A stretch of DNA of 64,000 bases from Brenneria bubanii (GCF_022378355.1 NZ_JAKMAJ010000006.1:1-64000), one strand, 5' to 3'; numbered from the stretch's first letter, positions 48,094 through 57,213 are shown. Translations and numbers: made by a program. The notes: generated by a model from the letters alone, not told the origin.

Positions 48094-49740
48094 TTACTCG
48101 CGCTCGCTCAATACGGCTTCCAGCAAATCCAGCTCCCGCAGCATTTTTTGTAGCGTCTCATTGCTGATTTGCTGCGTGGCGCGTAAATGATAAAGCTCGG
48201 CGCGCTCTGAATTCAACGCCGTCAGACGAAAGCGGCGTTCCAGGTTCTCAATCAGCAGGCTGTGTTCCATATCACTCTGACCGGCCACCTGACGTCGTAA
48301 ATTACCAATCACCCGGGCGCTGACTTCTTTCAGGACCTGTTCATCAATGTTCTCTTCACGATCGGCGGCCAGACGCTCCTCCATTTTATGCAGGCTGGTA
48401 ATCGCCACTTCGGCCATGGTGCTCCGCGCTATCCGTTCCTCTTTGGCGTAAACCGTCTTATCCGCCACGACAATGCCGCGCAGCAGCAGCGGCAACGCCA
48501 ATACGCCGCACAGCAGGGAGAACAAAATGACGCCCGTGGCGATAAAGACCAACTGATAGCGAGACGGAAAAGCCGTGCCGTCGGTCAGCAGCAAAGGGAT
48601 GGAGAGCACACCGGCCAGCGTAATGGCGCCGCGTACGCCGGCGAAAGAGGAGATCCACAGCTCGCGCGTCGTGAACTCGGCAAACACCATCGGTTTCTTT
48701 TTCTGGATATGCAGGCTGTACCTTTTCATCACCCACAGCCAGCCAAAACGCAGCAGCAGCAGCGCGATATAAATAACGGCGATGTCGGTGAACAGCATCC
48801 AGGTTTCAACCGTCGGGTCCAGTTCCGCCTGAGTAATCGACGTTTCCAGAATGCCCGGCAATTGCAGCCCCAGCATAATGAACACCATGCCGTTAAACAC
48901 AAACTCCAGCATCGACCAGACACCGTTCGCACGCAGCCGCATATTGAGCGGCGCATTGCGGATAACGCCGGATTGGCCGATGGTCATCCCGGAGGCGACG
49001 GCCGCCAGGATGCCGGAAACCCCAATATGTTCGGCGATAAGATAGGCCGCAAAAGGCAATAGCAGCAGCAAAACGATCTGGGTGGCGGCATCATTGCCGC
49101 TCCAGCGGCTGATGATGCGCAATGATTTACTGTAAATCCAGGTGACCGCCACCCCGGCCAACAGCCCACCCAATGCAACTTTTATAAACGCCAGCGTGGC
49201 GCCGGACACGCTGAATACCATGGTTCCCATGGCGACGGCGACGGCAAATTTCAACGAGACCAGGCCGGAAGCATCGTTCATCAATGCCTCCCCCTGCAGG
49301 ATCCCCATCAGTTTTTTGGGAATACGATCCTCACCCACGATGCCGGACAACGCGACGGCATCGGTTGGCGACAGCACCGCGGCCAGCGCGAAAGCGGCGA
49401 TCAGCGGCATGCCGGGCACCATCCAATAGATGAAGTAGCCGACGCCCACCACGGTAATCAGCACCAGTACCAGCGCCAGACCGATAATTTCACGCCCGTA
49501 CTGCAGGAATTCCCGCGTCGGCGTTTTCCAGCCGTCGGCAAACAGCAGCGGCGGAATAAACAACACCATGAACAGCTCGGGGTTGAAGTCGACGTGCAGG
49601 CCAAACTGCGGTACGGCAAGTACGGCTCCAACGGCGATTTGCATTAATGGAAGAGGTATCTGAAAAGGTAGAATTCGTGTAACCACCCCTGACAGAGAAA
49701 CCACCAGGGTCAAAATAAGAATAGTAAAAAAGATTTCCAT
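48094..49740 (-). CDS. Na+/H+ antiporter, CPA1 family (YjcE-like)
   Basis: 548 aa. About twelve membrane helices with family motifs FIPPLLFADGWKTPTREF, LAAVLSPTDAVALSGIVGED and EALMNDASGLVSLKFAVAVA (the acidic residues that carry the ions). The last 130 residues are cytosolic and helical, ending in a leucine-rich tail (LQKMLRELDLLEAVLSERE). AAGGAAAGC precedes the ATG. In E. coli the homologue yjcE lies near acs and ghxP, and this order is roughly kept here. Confidence 0.92.
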   Translation of the reverse strand: MEIFFTILILTLVVSLSGVVTRILPFQIPLPLMQIAVGAVLAVPQFGLHVDFNPELFMVLFIPPLLFADGWKTPTREFLQYGREIIGLALVLVLITVVGVGYFIYWMVPGMPLIAAFALAAVLSPTDAVALSGIVGEDRIPKKLMGILQGEALMNDASGLVSLKFAVAVAMGTMVFSVSGATLAFIKVALGGLLAGVAVTWIYSKSLRIISRWSGNDAATQIVLLLLLPFAAYLIAEHIGVSGILAAVASGMTIGQSGVIRNAPLNMRLRANGVWSMLEFVFNGMVFIMLGLQLPGILETSITQAELDPTVETWMLFTDIAVIYIALLLLRFGWLWVMKRYSLHIQKKKPMVFAEFTTRELWISSFAGVRGAITLAGVLSIPLLLTDGTAFPSRYQLVFIATGVILFSLLCGVLALPLLLRGIVVADKTVYAKEERIARSTMAEVAITSLHKMEERLAADREENIDEQVLKEVSARVIGNLRRQVAGQSDMEHSLLIENLERRFRLTALNSERAELYHLRATQQISNETLQKMLRELDLLEAVLSERE

Positions 49741-50050
49741 GCTTTCCTTAGACTTTCTCCTGCAACATAAAAAAATGGCTCAATCGCCCGCCAGTCTCAT
49801 GAAATACTACCCGGTATTTAACGTCTCTATTCTGTCACTAAAATTAATATCTGAGAGGAAAAAATTTATATTTTCCGCATTTTCACATACCAAACTTCAA
49901 CTAACGACAAATGAAGTATCGGCACTATCCGGAAAGCGGAAAAATGACAAGGAAAACGCCCTTCCAGCCTGAGGAGAAAGCATTGCCAACAGGCGTCGCG
50001 TTAATGGTGGAGCAGGAATAGAGGATAATACCGAGGCAGGAGATTTGTCG

Positions 50051-50083
50051 CAGGATGCGAGGGGATAATCCCCTCGCATCCTG
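50051..50083. terminator. Very strong hairpin downstream of ghxP
   Basis: CAGGATGCGAGGGGA / TCCCCTCGCATCCTG, a 15-bp perfect stem with loop TAA, 5 bp beyond the ghxP stop. No T-run follows on the minus strand, so the mechanism is uncertain. Confidence 0.65.
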
Positions 50084-50088
50084 GCTGC

Positions 50089-51450
50089 TTAGAGCGCCCA
50101 ACCACCAGCGTAGAACACCACCAGCGCAATCGCAATCAGCACGGTGCCGATATTCAGCTTGCGCCATTCGCCAGAGAAGATGCGCCCCAGCACCAGCGAA
50201 CCAAAGCCCAGCATAATGCCGGTCACGATGTTGCAGGTCAGTACGATAAACACCGCGCAAACCAGCCCCGACATCGCATCAACAAAATCGTCGAAGTTCA
50301 GTTTGGTGACATTGCTCAGCATCAGCAGACCGACATACATCAGCGCCGGCGCCGTAGCATATGCGGGAACCAGATAAGACAGCGGGGACAGGAATAGAAT
50401 CAACAGGAACAACAGGCCGACCACGGTTGCGGTCAGACCGGTTTTTCCCCCGGCGGCCGTACCTGCGGCAGATTCAATATAGACCGCCGCCGGCGAGGTG
50501 CCGACCAGGCTGGAAAGGATGCTGCTGACGGAGTCGGCGGTCAGCGCTTTGCCGCCATTGACGATCTGCCCGTCTTTGTCCAACAGATTCGCCTGACCGG
50601 CGACCGCACGGATCGTGCCGGTCGCATCAAATACCGCCGTCATCACCAACGCCAACACGCTGGGCAACACCGCCGGCTGTAACGCGCCCATAATATCCAG
50701 CGTGAAAATCAGCGAGGTGCCGTCTTCACCGCTCAGGCTCGGCCAGGCAAACCATCCCTGATATTTAACATTCGGGTCAAAGATCAGGCCAAGGATAGAG
50801 AGAGCGATGATCACCAACAAAATACCGCCCGGAACACCACGTTTTTCCAGGCCGATGGTGGCCGCCAACCCGAGCAGAGCCATCATAACCGGGAAGGAGG
50901 TAAAGTCACCCAGCGCAACCGGCAGACCATCAATTGGGTTTTTAACCACCAGACCAATGCCGTTGGCGGCAATAATCAACAGGAACAGACCAATGCCGAT
51001 CCCGGTGCCGTGAGCAACGCCAAGCGGGAGATGGCGCAGGATCCAGGAGCGAATGCCGGTGGCGGAAATGAGAGTGAACAGCACCCCCATCAGAAAAATC
51101 GCCCCCAGCGCGACCGGAATACTAATTTGCTGCCCCAAGACCAGGCTGAACGCCGTAAAGGCGGTCAGAGAAATCGCACAGCCGATAGCCATCGGCAGGT
51201 TCGCCCACAGCCCCATCAGCAATGAGCCGAATCCGGCAACCATGCAGGTCGCGACAAAGACGGCTGTCGGCGGGAAGCCGGCTTTACCCAACATGCCCGG
51301 AACGACAATAACCGAGTAAACCATAGCCAAAAACGTGGTTAATCCCGCCAAGACTTCCTGACGTACGTTGCTGCCACGCTGCGTTATTTGAAAAAAAGCA
51401 TCAAGCGCGCCATGCGGGCGTGCCGTGCTATCACGAGTGGTATTTGACAT
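50089..51450 (-). CDS. ghxP: Guanine/hypoxanthine permease (NCS2 family, AdeP/GhxP type)
   Basis: 453 aa with about 12-14 hydrophobic segments. It follows E. coli GhxP almost residue by residue, for example [78 protein letters not shown] and [18 protein letters not shown]. It imports guanine and hypoxanthine with protons. A PurR box lies about 110 bp upstream of the start, as for the E. coli gene. Confidence 0.93.
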   Translation of the reverse strand: MSNTTRDSTARPHGALDAFFQITQRGSNVRQEVLAGLTTFLAMVYSVIVVPGMLGKAGFPPTAVFVATCMVAGFGSLLMGLWANLPMAIGCAISLTAFTAFSLVLGQQISIPVALGAIFLMGVLFTLISATGIRSWILRHLPLGVAHGTGIGIGLFLLIIAANGIGLVVKNPIDGLPVALGDFTSFPVMMALLGLAATIGLEKRGVPGGILLVIIALSILGLIFDPNVKYQGWFAWPSLSGEDGTSLIFTLDIMGALQPAVLPSVLALVMTAVFDATGTIRAVAGQANLLDKDGQIVNGGKALTADSVSSILSSLVGTSPAAVYIESAAGTAAGGKTGLTATVVGLLFLLILFLSPLSYLVPAYATAPALMYVGLLMLSNVTKLNFDDFVDAMSGLVCAVFIVLTCNIVTGIMLGFGSLVLGRIFSGEWRKLNIGTVLIAIALVVFYAGGWAL

Positions 51451-51557
51451 GGCCGTATCCCCATAAATGTCATTATTATTTAGTTAAGGTAAATCCTAAG
51501 CGGTTCTCCCTGCTCTGCGCAGGATAATGCCAATACATCATGAACCTGGGGCGATGC

Positions 51558-51573
51558 GAGCAAACGATTACAT
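51558..51573. promoter_or_regulatory. PurR box upstream of ghxP
   Basis: GAGCAAACGATTACAT fits the PurR pattern ANGCAANCGNTTNCNT at every fixed base except the first. It lies about 110 bp from the ghxP ATG. The rest of 51451-51920 holds no supportable gene. Confidence 0.65.
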
Positions 51574-51920
51574 CGTTCAGCGCAAACCGCAAAATTTAGC
51601 TAAATTATTGAAGCCAGAGATTATCCTGCTTCCCCGATATTTATTTCAACTGTTAATCAAGACTATTTACCTATACCTGATAAGGAGAAACGGCTTTGCG
51701 ACGGCGTAAGAGCAGAAACCTTCAAATATGGATTTCGATGCATTCTGGAGAAAACAGGGTGGGATTATCGGTAAAGTCGATCAATGACCGAGCGCGTCGA
51801 TCCCAATCTATCGGCAGCGGTCCCCTGACCCGCCAACAGCAAAATGGCCGCCGTCAGGCAGCCATTTTCAACCTTTGCGCGCGAATTCAAAAAACAAGGA
51901 AACCGAACTCGCCACGCATA

Positions 51921-52844
51921 TCAGGCGTATAAAGAGACTTCCCCGGTCGGGCGCGTTTTAAAGCGCCGATGCAGCCAAAGGTATTGCTCGGGCGCGCGCA
52001 TAATCTCTTTTTCCACCACCCTGTTCATATAGCAGGCCGCTTCATGCTCGTCGTGGTACGGATAATCCTGCAGTTCCGGCTGAATCACCAGTTTATACCC
52101 GGCAACCCGCGGCTTGCGGATCAAGACGATAGTGATCATCGACGGCTTCGCCAGACGAGCGATGGTAAAGGTGCCATTGGTGGTCGCCGCGTTCTTTACC
52201 GCAAAGAACGGGGCGAAAATGCTGCCTTTCGGGCCATAATCCTGATCCGGCGCAAACCATACGGTTTCTCCGCGTTTCAACGCATGAACCATACCGCGCA
52301 GATCTCTGCGGTCGATCATCGCCTTGTTAGAACGCGAGCGCCCCCAGGTTTGCACCAGCTCCATCACTTTATTGTTGTGGGGTCGATACATTGCCATCAT
52401 CGGCTGGCACAGTCCCATTGCCCTGCCGCCCAGCTCCAGCGACATAAAGTGGATGCCAATCGCCATCACGCCCTGACCTTTCGCACATGCCTGCTGCAAA
52501 TGCTCCAGTCCGGAGACGTCAAACCAGTGGCGGACTCGCCGATCCGACCAGAACCAAGCCATGCCGGTTTCCACCAACGCCATTCCCAGTGAAGAAAAGT
52601 TATTGACGATCATCGCCTCCCGCTCCGACACGGGAATATGAGGAAAACACAGTTCAAGGTTACGCCGGGCAATGGCCACTCTGCGTTTTAGAAAAAATCG
52701 GGAAAAGCGCCCCGCGCTGCTGCCGATTTTCATCAGTAACGGATAAGGCAATTGAACTATCAGGAATAGGGTCGCTAAACTGAACCAGGTGAGCCAGTAG
52801 CGCGGATGGAGTAATGCTCTGGTAAATTTCTGTTTAATTTTCAT
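51921..52844 (-). CDS. lpxP: Kdo2-lipid IVA palmitoleoyltransferase
   Basis: 307 aa late acyltransferase of lipid A synthesis, anchored by one N-terminal helix (YWLTWFSLATLFLIVQLPYP). It carries the HX4E-type catalytic site in IGIHFMSLELGGRAMGLCQP, and MYRPHNNKVMELVQTWGRSR, FAPDQDYGPKGSIFAPFFAV and the ending EQYLWLHRRFKTRPTGEVSL. The MGLCQPMMAMYRPHNN block and the GEVSLY end match LpxP better than LpxL. In E. coli LpxP is induced at low temperature and adds palmitoleate in place of laurate; the cold-shock gene next to it supports that reading. Confidence 0.85.
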   Translation of the reverse strand: MKIKQKFTRALLHPRYWLTWFSLATLFLIVQLPYPLLMKIGSSAGRFSRFFLKRRVAIARRNLELCFPHIPVSEREAMIVNNFSSLGMALVETGMAWFWSDRRVRHWFDVSGLEHLQQACAKGQGVMAIGIHFMSLELGGRAMGLCQPMMAMYRPHNNKVMELVQTWGRSRSNKAMIDRRDLRGMVHALKRGETVWFAPDQDYGPKGSIFAPFFAVKNAATTNGTFTIARLAKPSMITIVLIRKPRVAGYKLVIQPELQDYPYHDEHEAACYMNRVVEKEIMRAPEQYLWLHRRFKTRPTGEVSLYA

Positions 52845-53113
52845 GAGACTCGTCGTTAAGTGGCCATAGAGCGTATCGCATAAAGAATCGCTTCGCCGCG
52901 CTACGACTACTATGACACTACTTATTGTATATAGTTGCTATACAGTATGAAATTCAATCCAACCGTCTTAATTTCGATCTGGAAACAAGGAAGAAGGGCT
53001 AGTCACGGAGAGCGTCATAGGAAGTGAGCGAGTCCAACCGGTCGTGGGTGACGGCGCCGGCGTATCATACCCGATACAACGTAATGATAGGAGTAGTAGC
53101 AATAGAAATAATA

Positions 53114-53140
53114 AAGCCCCTCAGAATATCTGAGGGGCTT
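53114..53140 (-). terminator. Terminator of the cold-shock gene
   Basis: AAGCCCCTCAGA / TCTGAGGGGCTT, perfect 12-bp stem with loop ATA. On the minus strand it is followed by TATTATTTC. About 80 bp after the stop codon. The rest of the gap between lpxP and this gene (52845-53220) contains no other supportable feature. Confidence 0.8.
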
Positions 53141-53220
53141 ATGTATCATCAGGTATTTTCAGCGAAAATGCTTTAACGAAGGTGGTAAAACCCAGGTCAG
53201 CAATCTTCGGCCGAAGACCT

Positions 53221-53439
53221 TTAGATTACGGTAACATTCACAGCTGATGGGCCTTTCTGGCCGCTTTCAACGCTGAATTCTACCTTTTGGCCTTCGTCCA
53301 GGCTTTTGTAATCGTTACCCTGGCCTTGAATGGCAGAGAAATGAACGAATACATCTTTGCTGCCGTCAGTCGGGGTGATGAAACCAAAACCTTTACCAGC
53401 GTCAAACCATTTTACCAATCCAGTCATTTTATTAGACAT
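53221..53439 (-). CDS. CspA-family cold-shock protein
   Basis: 72 aa, the standard length. It has both RNA-binding motifs, KGFGFITP and VFVHFSAI, and ends [10 protein letters not shown]. It acts as an RNA chaperone in the cytosol. AAGGAAG lies 6 bases before the ATG. The 440-bp upstream gap leaves room for the long 5' leader typical of cold-inducible csp genes, but I cannot identify its promoter. Which paralogue (A, B, C, E, G) it is cannot be decided. Confidence 0.94.
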   Translation of the reverse strand: MSNKMTGLVKWFDAGKGFGFITPTDGSKDVFVHFSAIQGQGNDYKSLDEGQKVEFSVESGQKGPSAVNVTVI

Positions 53440-53879
53440 AGAGAACTTCCTTTATATATTTAGATAGCCACTATAGGGCGGAGTAGGGTCTGTTACAGTG
53501 ATTACTTATGGGCACTTATAAAAAGGAAATTCGTCGGATAAGAGATTGGGTACATCGCTTGAACTAGGAACTGCTTAATTACAATGTCTTACATAAATAG
53601 GTCTGTATTCCAGGCCGATGAAGCTATTAACGCATGAACCCATTTTTATAGCAAGCCTTTATTTTTTAAAAGTTCGCGAACCGCAATCAGGGGAAACATA
53701 TTCAGGGTCGGAATGATGCCGATGGGCGTACAAAAAAACCGAGAGTGCGTTCATATTAATGACAAACATCACGTTATTGCGCGATGTTTTTTTCGCCTTT
53801 CGCGCGCTCTAGCCCTGTTTTCGTGGCGATTGCAAAAGGGGAAACTGTGATTTACTCAAGCAAAAATCAAAAAGAAGGG
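53440..53879. other. Intergenic region upstream of the cold-shock gene
   Basis: 440 bases with no gene. The part next to the cold-shock gene could be its 5' untranslated region. Plus-strand open frames here are antisense to the molybdate-binding gene and lack initiation sites. Confidence 0.4.
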
Positions 53880-54308
53880 TTATTTGTAAGTCGCCAGAAT
53901 AATACTGGAAGCCTTGATCAGCGCAATCACATCACTGCCGTTCGCAATTGCCATTTCATCAAGACTTTCGTTGGTGACGCTTGCCGTCAGCGCCAATCCA
54001 TTGCTGGTTTCAATATGAATCATCGAATTAACGGCGCCTTTTACGACAGTCTTGACTTGGCCGGACAACTGATTACGAGCAGAAAAATTCAGGCCGCAGT
54101 CTGCGGAAGCAAGAATGATCCAAGGCGCTTTCACCAACGCAACCGCTTTTTTTCCAGGCGCCAAATCGAGAGACGCGCTACTGGCCTTGGTAATCACGGT
54201 TGTCAGCACATCACCGCTATCCAGCTTCAGCACAACCTCATTATTAATCGCGCCTTCGACGATTGTAGATACCACGCCGGCTAGTTGATTCCTTGCAGAA
54301 ACGGACAT
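53880..54308 (-). CDS. Molybdate-binding protein with two Mop/TOBE domains
   Basis: 142 aa from the ATG at 54308 (GAGGTG upstream). It consists of two Mop domains, each starting with SARNQL (residues 4-9 and about 76-81) and ending with an IILA strand (APWIILAS; ASSIILATYK). This is the architecture of molbindins and of the ModE C-terminal part, which bind molybdate or tungstate as storage or buffer. Cytosolic. No mod transport genes are nearby, so it is an orphan. Confidence 0.88.
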   Translation of the reverse strand: MSVSARNQLAGVVSTIVEGAINNEVVLKLDSGDVLTTVITKASSASLDLAPGKKAVALVKAPWIILASADCGLNFSARNQLSGQVKTVVKGAVNSMIHIETSNGLALTASVTNESLDEMAIANGSDVIALIKASSIILATYK

Positions 54309-54877
54309 ATTCACCTCTTTGATATTCAGGTTAATTAAAATACTTCCGGACTGAACCGCGACCATAACCATGCAACAATGCTTACGGTTAACTAACTCAA
54401 TACTGGTCTATCGGACAAATAATGGCAATACCGAATAGCAGCCAGGTTGGATATCAAAAAGATATGCTTGAAATCCATCGATACCCACACTGTAACTCAT
54501 GTTTTCTTAATCGGCTTTTAGCGCTTTTATTCAATATATAAGAACGGATAACCGCCACATCACATTCAGTATTTTATTTGCAAACGCGAATAAGAAATAA
54601 CTGAAAGTGCTAGCTGTGGCGGATGATTCAACTTGCAAAAAATTGAATGTTACCGAATATGAATACATACAAAAAGATATGTCTGAAACATCAAAAAAAC
54701 CTTAGATGAGTAACCAAGCGTATTCCTAGGCATCAACATACAAATTTTTCATTCAAAAATTTCGACTGTTTCACGAAAATCTTCTAGTAATTTTTTTCCA
54801 GATCGATCAAAGGATTGACCTATCAAACAGGTAGAATCGATCGACAAATAAATCATTTTTATAGGTTAATATTTTTA
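54309..54877. other. Gap upstream of the first YdiV-like gene
   Basis: About 570 AT-rich bases without a gene. Several GATCGATC-type motifs occur near 54801-54845, of the same kind as the dyad that follows at 54878, so the control region may extend over 100 bp. Confidence 0.4.
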
Positions 54878-54906
54878 TATTGATCAGTTTTATAGATCGA
54901 TCAATA
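54878..54906. promoter_or_regulatory. 29-bp dyad upstream of the first YdiV-like gene
   Basis: TATTGATC, 13 bases beginning AGTTTTA and ending GATC, then GATCAATA. The same arrangement with the same spacing recurs at 56207-56235 before the second gene; the two copies differ at only a few spacer bases. It ends 33 bases upstream of the ATG. Confidence 0.7.
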
Positions 54907-54939
54907 ATGCTCAAAACATAGCCACTCCAGGGAATCGTG

Positions 54940-55635
54940 ATGACCGTCGATTCAATCTCATGTGCCAATAGGCACTATGTTATAGAGCCTATTTATAGTT
55001 GTCAGAATCGGTTATTCGCGATGGAGCTGCTTACCCGATTTAATGATGAAGGGCCACGTTCGGAGAAACGAATTCAGCAAATGAGCCGCGCGGAGAAGCA
55101 GGCGCTGCTGGTAGATCAACTGGAATCCATCACCCAGAAGCAACGCTATTTCATTGAAAATGAAATACGTCTGTCGATAAACATCGACTTCACCATGGCG
55201 ATGTTTTTATCCCAGGATGGTGAGACCAGACGCTTATTGGATAATTTACCCTTTATTTGCCTGGAGATAGGCGAGAGTTTCCCTAATCTCAATGATGGGA
55301 AACGTAATCCGCTGCTTGCAACGCTGTATGAACGTTACCCACTTTGGCTAGATGGCTTTGGTAGCGGGGATGCCAATATATATGCGGTAAGCCAGTCGAC
55401 CTTTCACTATGTCAAGCTGGATAAGATATTCTACTGGGAAATGATAAAGGACAGGAAAGTCTATACATTATCCGTTCTAGTAGAAAACATAAAAAAATAC
55501 TGTCACGGCATCATTATAGAAGGAGTCCAAACCCACTCGGAATATTATCTTTTAAAAAACTGCGGCATAGAAGGCATTCAGGGATATATCTACCCAACCT
55601 ATACATTAGATACGCTACCGATATTAAAAAAATGA
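54940..55635 (+). CDS. YdiV/RflP-like degenerate EAL protein, copy 1
   Basis: 231 aa from the ATG at 54940 (AGGGA 6 bases upstream; a GTG directly precedes it). It is the length of YdiV and has a single degenerate EAL domain: AMELLTRF in place of EAL, LSINIDF, CLEIGESFPNLNDGKRNPLL, WLDGFGSGDANIYAVS, YVKLDKIFY, IIIEGVQ. The second Asp of the DDFG motif is Gly, so c-di-GMP hydrolysis is unlikely. The NLNDGKRNPLL..LYERYPLWL..FGSGDAN stretch is the YdiV/STM1697 signature; those proteins bind FlhD and turn off flagellar genes. It is translationally overlapped by a small membrane ORF and followed by a paralogue. Confidence 0.85.
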   Translation: MTVDSISCANRHYVIEPIYSCQNRLFAMELLTRFNDEGPRSEKRIQQMSRAEKQALLVDQLESITQKQRYFIENEIRLSINIDFTMAMFLSQDGETRRLLDNLPFICLEIGESFPNLNDGKRNPLLATLYERYPLWLDGFGSGDANIYAVSQSTFHYVKLDKIFYWEMIKDRKVYTLSVLVENIKKYCHGIIIEGVQTHSEYYLLKNCGIEGIQGYIYPTYTLDTLPILKK

Positions 55636-55757
55636 ACGAGATAATCATATTATTAGTGTTGGTTTTAATTGTTGCCTATGCATTCATAAAGCAATATATA
55701 AAAAGTGCGCAAAATAAGATAATTACAAAAAGGAAAGTAAAAAAATTAAAAAGGTAG
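55632..55757 (+). CDS. Small membrane protein overlapping the YdiV-like gene
   Basis: 41 codons starting with ATG at 55632, which overlaps the TGA of the preceding gene (ATGA), an arrangement typical of translational coupling. The product has one hydrophobic helix at residues 4-18 (IIILLVLVLIVAYAF) and then a strongly basic tail (ITKRKVKKLKR), the layout of small inner-membrane proteins with a cytosolic basic end. The frame stays open for 82 codons after the TAG, so the stop might be a secondary mutation. Confidence 0.5.
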   Translation: MNEIIILLVLVLIVAYAFIKQYIKSAQNKIITKRKVKKLKR

Positions 55758-56006
55758 ATACAGAATGAAAAGCAATACTATTACATCAATGGCTGGATAG
55801 AAGCACAGTACGATACAAACGCAGAAAAAAACAGCATCGTCTTCCCCCTAAATCATCCTGGATCTCGGCCCTGTGGAGCCTCAGTTCCTCTCTGGAAAAG
55901 CATTCATAATTTTTTCGTATGGAACCGATCGGCGCCAATAAAGATTAGCCAGCTAATTATTTATTCATACAAATATATTAGCAAGATAACCATAAAAGTG
56001 TCGTAG
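55758..56006 (+). other. Open frame continuing after the small ORF
   Basis: In the same frame as the small membrane ORF, 82 codons follow its TAG without another stop (KQYYYINGWIEAQYDTNAEK, then SIVFPLNHPGSRP). The composition is protein-like. It could be the rest of a formerly longer gene, or chance. No start codon with a Shine-Dalgarno is present. The remainder up to 56206 shows nothing. Confidence 0.3.
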
Positions 56007-56206
56007 CAAATCACCCGACATGACAGTATAATGGCAAAGATTCCAATTCGTTTATTATATATTGATAAATAATCTTTTCTGGCTTATGGCTAATGCGATT
56101 TTCCCGCTCAAAATTCACTGTTATTTCAAGTTCATTCCACGGCAATACCTATCAAAAAAACTTAATCGATCGGTAAATTAATAATTTAGAGCAATTAAAA
56201 CTGATA

Positions 56207-56235
56207 TATTGATCAGTTTTACTGATCGATCAATA
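56207..56235. promoter_or_regulatory. 29-bp dyad upstream of the second YdiV-like gene
   Basis: TATTGATC-N13-GATCAATA, the second copy of the dyad described at 54878. It ends 29 bases upstream of the chosen ATG. Confidence 0.7.
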
Positions 56236-56264
56236 ATATGTTATTAACTCTAAACCTGGAAACT

Positions 56265-56969
56265 ATGCCAATGGTAGATTCAATACTAGATATAGATGAT
56301 AGGAGGCACTATGTTGCCAAGCCTGTCTATAATTTCCAGCAAGAGATGTTCGCCGTAGAGCTACTGGCAAGGTATAAAAATAGAGGGCTAAGCTCGACCA
56401 AACACCCCCTACAGTTGAGCCAATCAGAAAAATACGATGTACTGATAGATCAGTTGGAATGTATTTCGGCAAAACAGTCATATTTCATTGATAACAATGT
56501 CTTAGTGACGATAAACATCGATTTTGTGATGGCGGTATTCATATTGCAGAATAAATACGCCGGTGACTTACTGCAGAGCCTGCCGTTCATCCATCTGAAA
56601 ATAAACGAGATATTCCCAAATCTCAATGATGGGAAACGGAATCCCCTGCTTGCAAAACTCTATGAACGCTACCCGCTGTGGCTCGATGATATGGGTAAAG
56701 GCGACGCCAATCTCTACGCCGTTAGCCAATCTGTTTTTAGTTATATTAAGCTGGATAAGCATTTCTATTACGACATGATCAAATGCAAAGAAGATTATGT
56801 CTTATTATCATTAATCAACAATATAAAGAAATTTTGCAACGGGGTTATCGTTGAAGGCGTACAGGATCACTCAGAACACGAGTATTTAAAACGCTGCGGG
56901 ATACATGGCATGCAAGGGCAGCTTTATCCAACATATCGGCTCGATAACTTACCCGCATTATCTGAATAG
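56265..56969 (+). CDS. YdiV/RflP-like degenerate EAL protein, copy 2
   Basis: 234 aa from the ATG at 56265 (GGAA upstream). An in-frame ATG at 56238 is only 3 bases from the dyad and lacks a Shine-Dalgarno, so it is rejected. Same fold as copy 1 with AVELLARY, VTINIDF, HLKINEIFPNLNDGKRNPLL, WLDDMGKGDANLYAVS, YIKLDKHFY and VIVEGVQ. Here the DD motif is intact, but the metal-binding Glu of the third motif is Lys (LKINE), so it too should be inactive as a phosphodiesterase. The two copies look like an old tandem duplication. Confidence 0.85.
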   Translation: MPMVDSILDIDDRRHYVAKPVYNFQQEMFAVELLARYKNRGLSSTKHPLQLSQSEKYDVLIDQLECISAKQSYFIDNNVLVTINIDFVMAVFILQNKYAGDLLQSLPFIHLKINEIFPNLNDGKRNPLLAKLYERYPLWLDDMGKGDANLYAVSQSVFSYIKLDKHFYYDMIKCKEDYVLLSLINNIKKFCNGVIVEGVQDHSEHEYLKRCGIHGMQGQLYPTYRLDNLPALSE

Positions 56970-57131
56970 CGATAGAGACAATATTCCAGATAGAGACTTA
57001 AGCGAAAACTGATTTAATCACAGTAGGAAATCATTACATCAGCACGAATCGAATTATTTAAGCATCGAGGCTTCATTCCGTATCAGCATTAGCTGCTGAC
57101 AACCTCGTTGACCTGAAAGATGGCGGATATA

Positions 57132-57213
57132 TTAAATAATTCGAGTTACAGCAAAACGGCATAACGGCGAATCCCCCGGCGCTTGCGCAAGTGAGTTCCG
57201 CAGGGGTCGCTTA
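57132..57213. repeat. ERIC-like intergenic repeat
   Basis: The stretch AATAATTCGAGTTACAGC, then GCGAATCCCCCGGCGCTT, then GCAAGTGAGTTCC and CAGGGGT, follows the order of the enterobacterial ERIC core, with many differences. It sits in the gene-free gap 56970-57549, which holds nothing else supportable. Confidence 0.5.

Noticed and set aside
48388-49062. 224-codon frame antisense to the antiporter
   Set aside because: Gln/His/Arg-rich translation of membrane-helix codons; no Shine-Dalgarno.
53784-54284. 166-codon frame antisense to the molybdate-binding gene
   Set aside because: The minus strand encodes two clear Mop domains; this frame has no recognisable feature.
56238-56264. Upstream ATG of the second YdiV-like gene
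   Set aside because: It lies 3 bases from the 29-bp dyad with no Shine-Dalgarno; the ATG at 56265 fits the paralogue's N-terminus.
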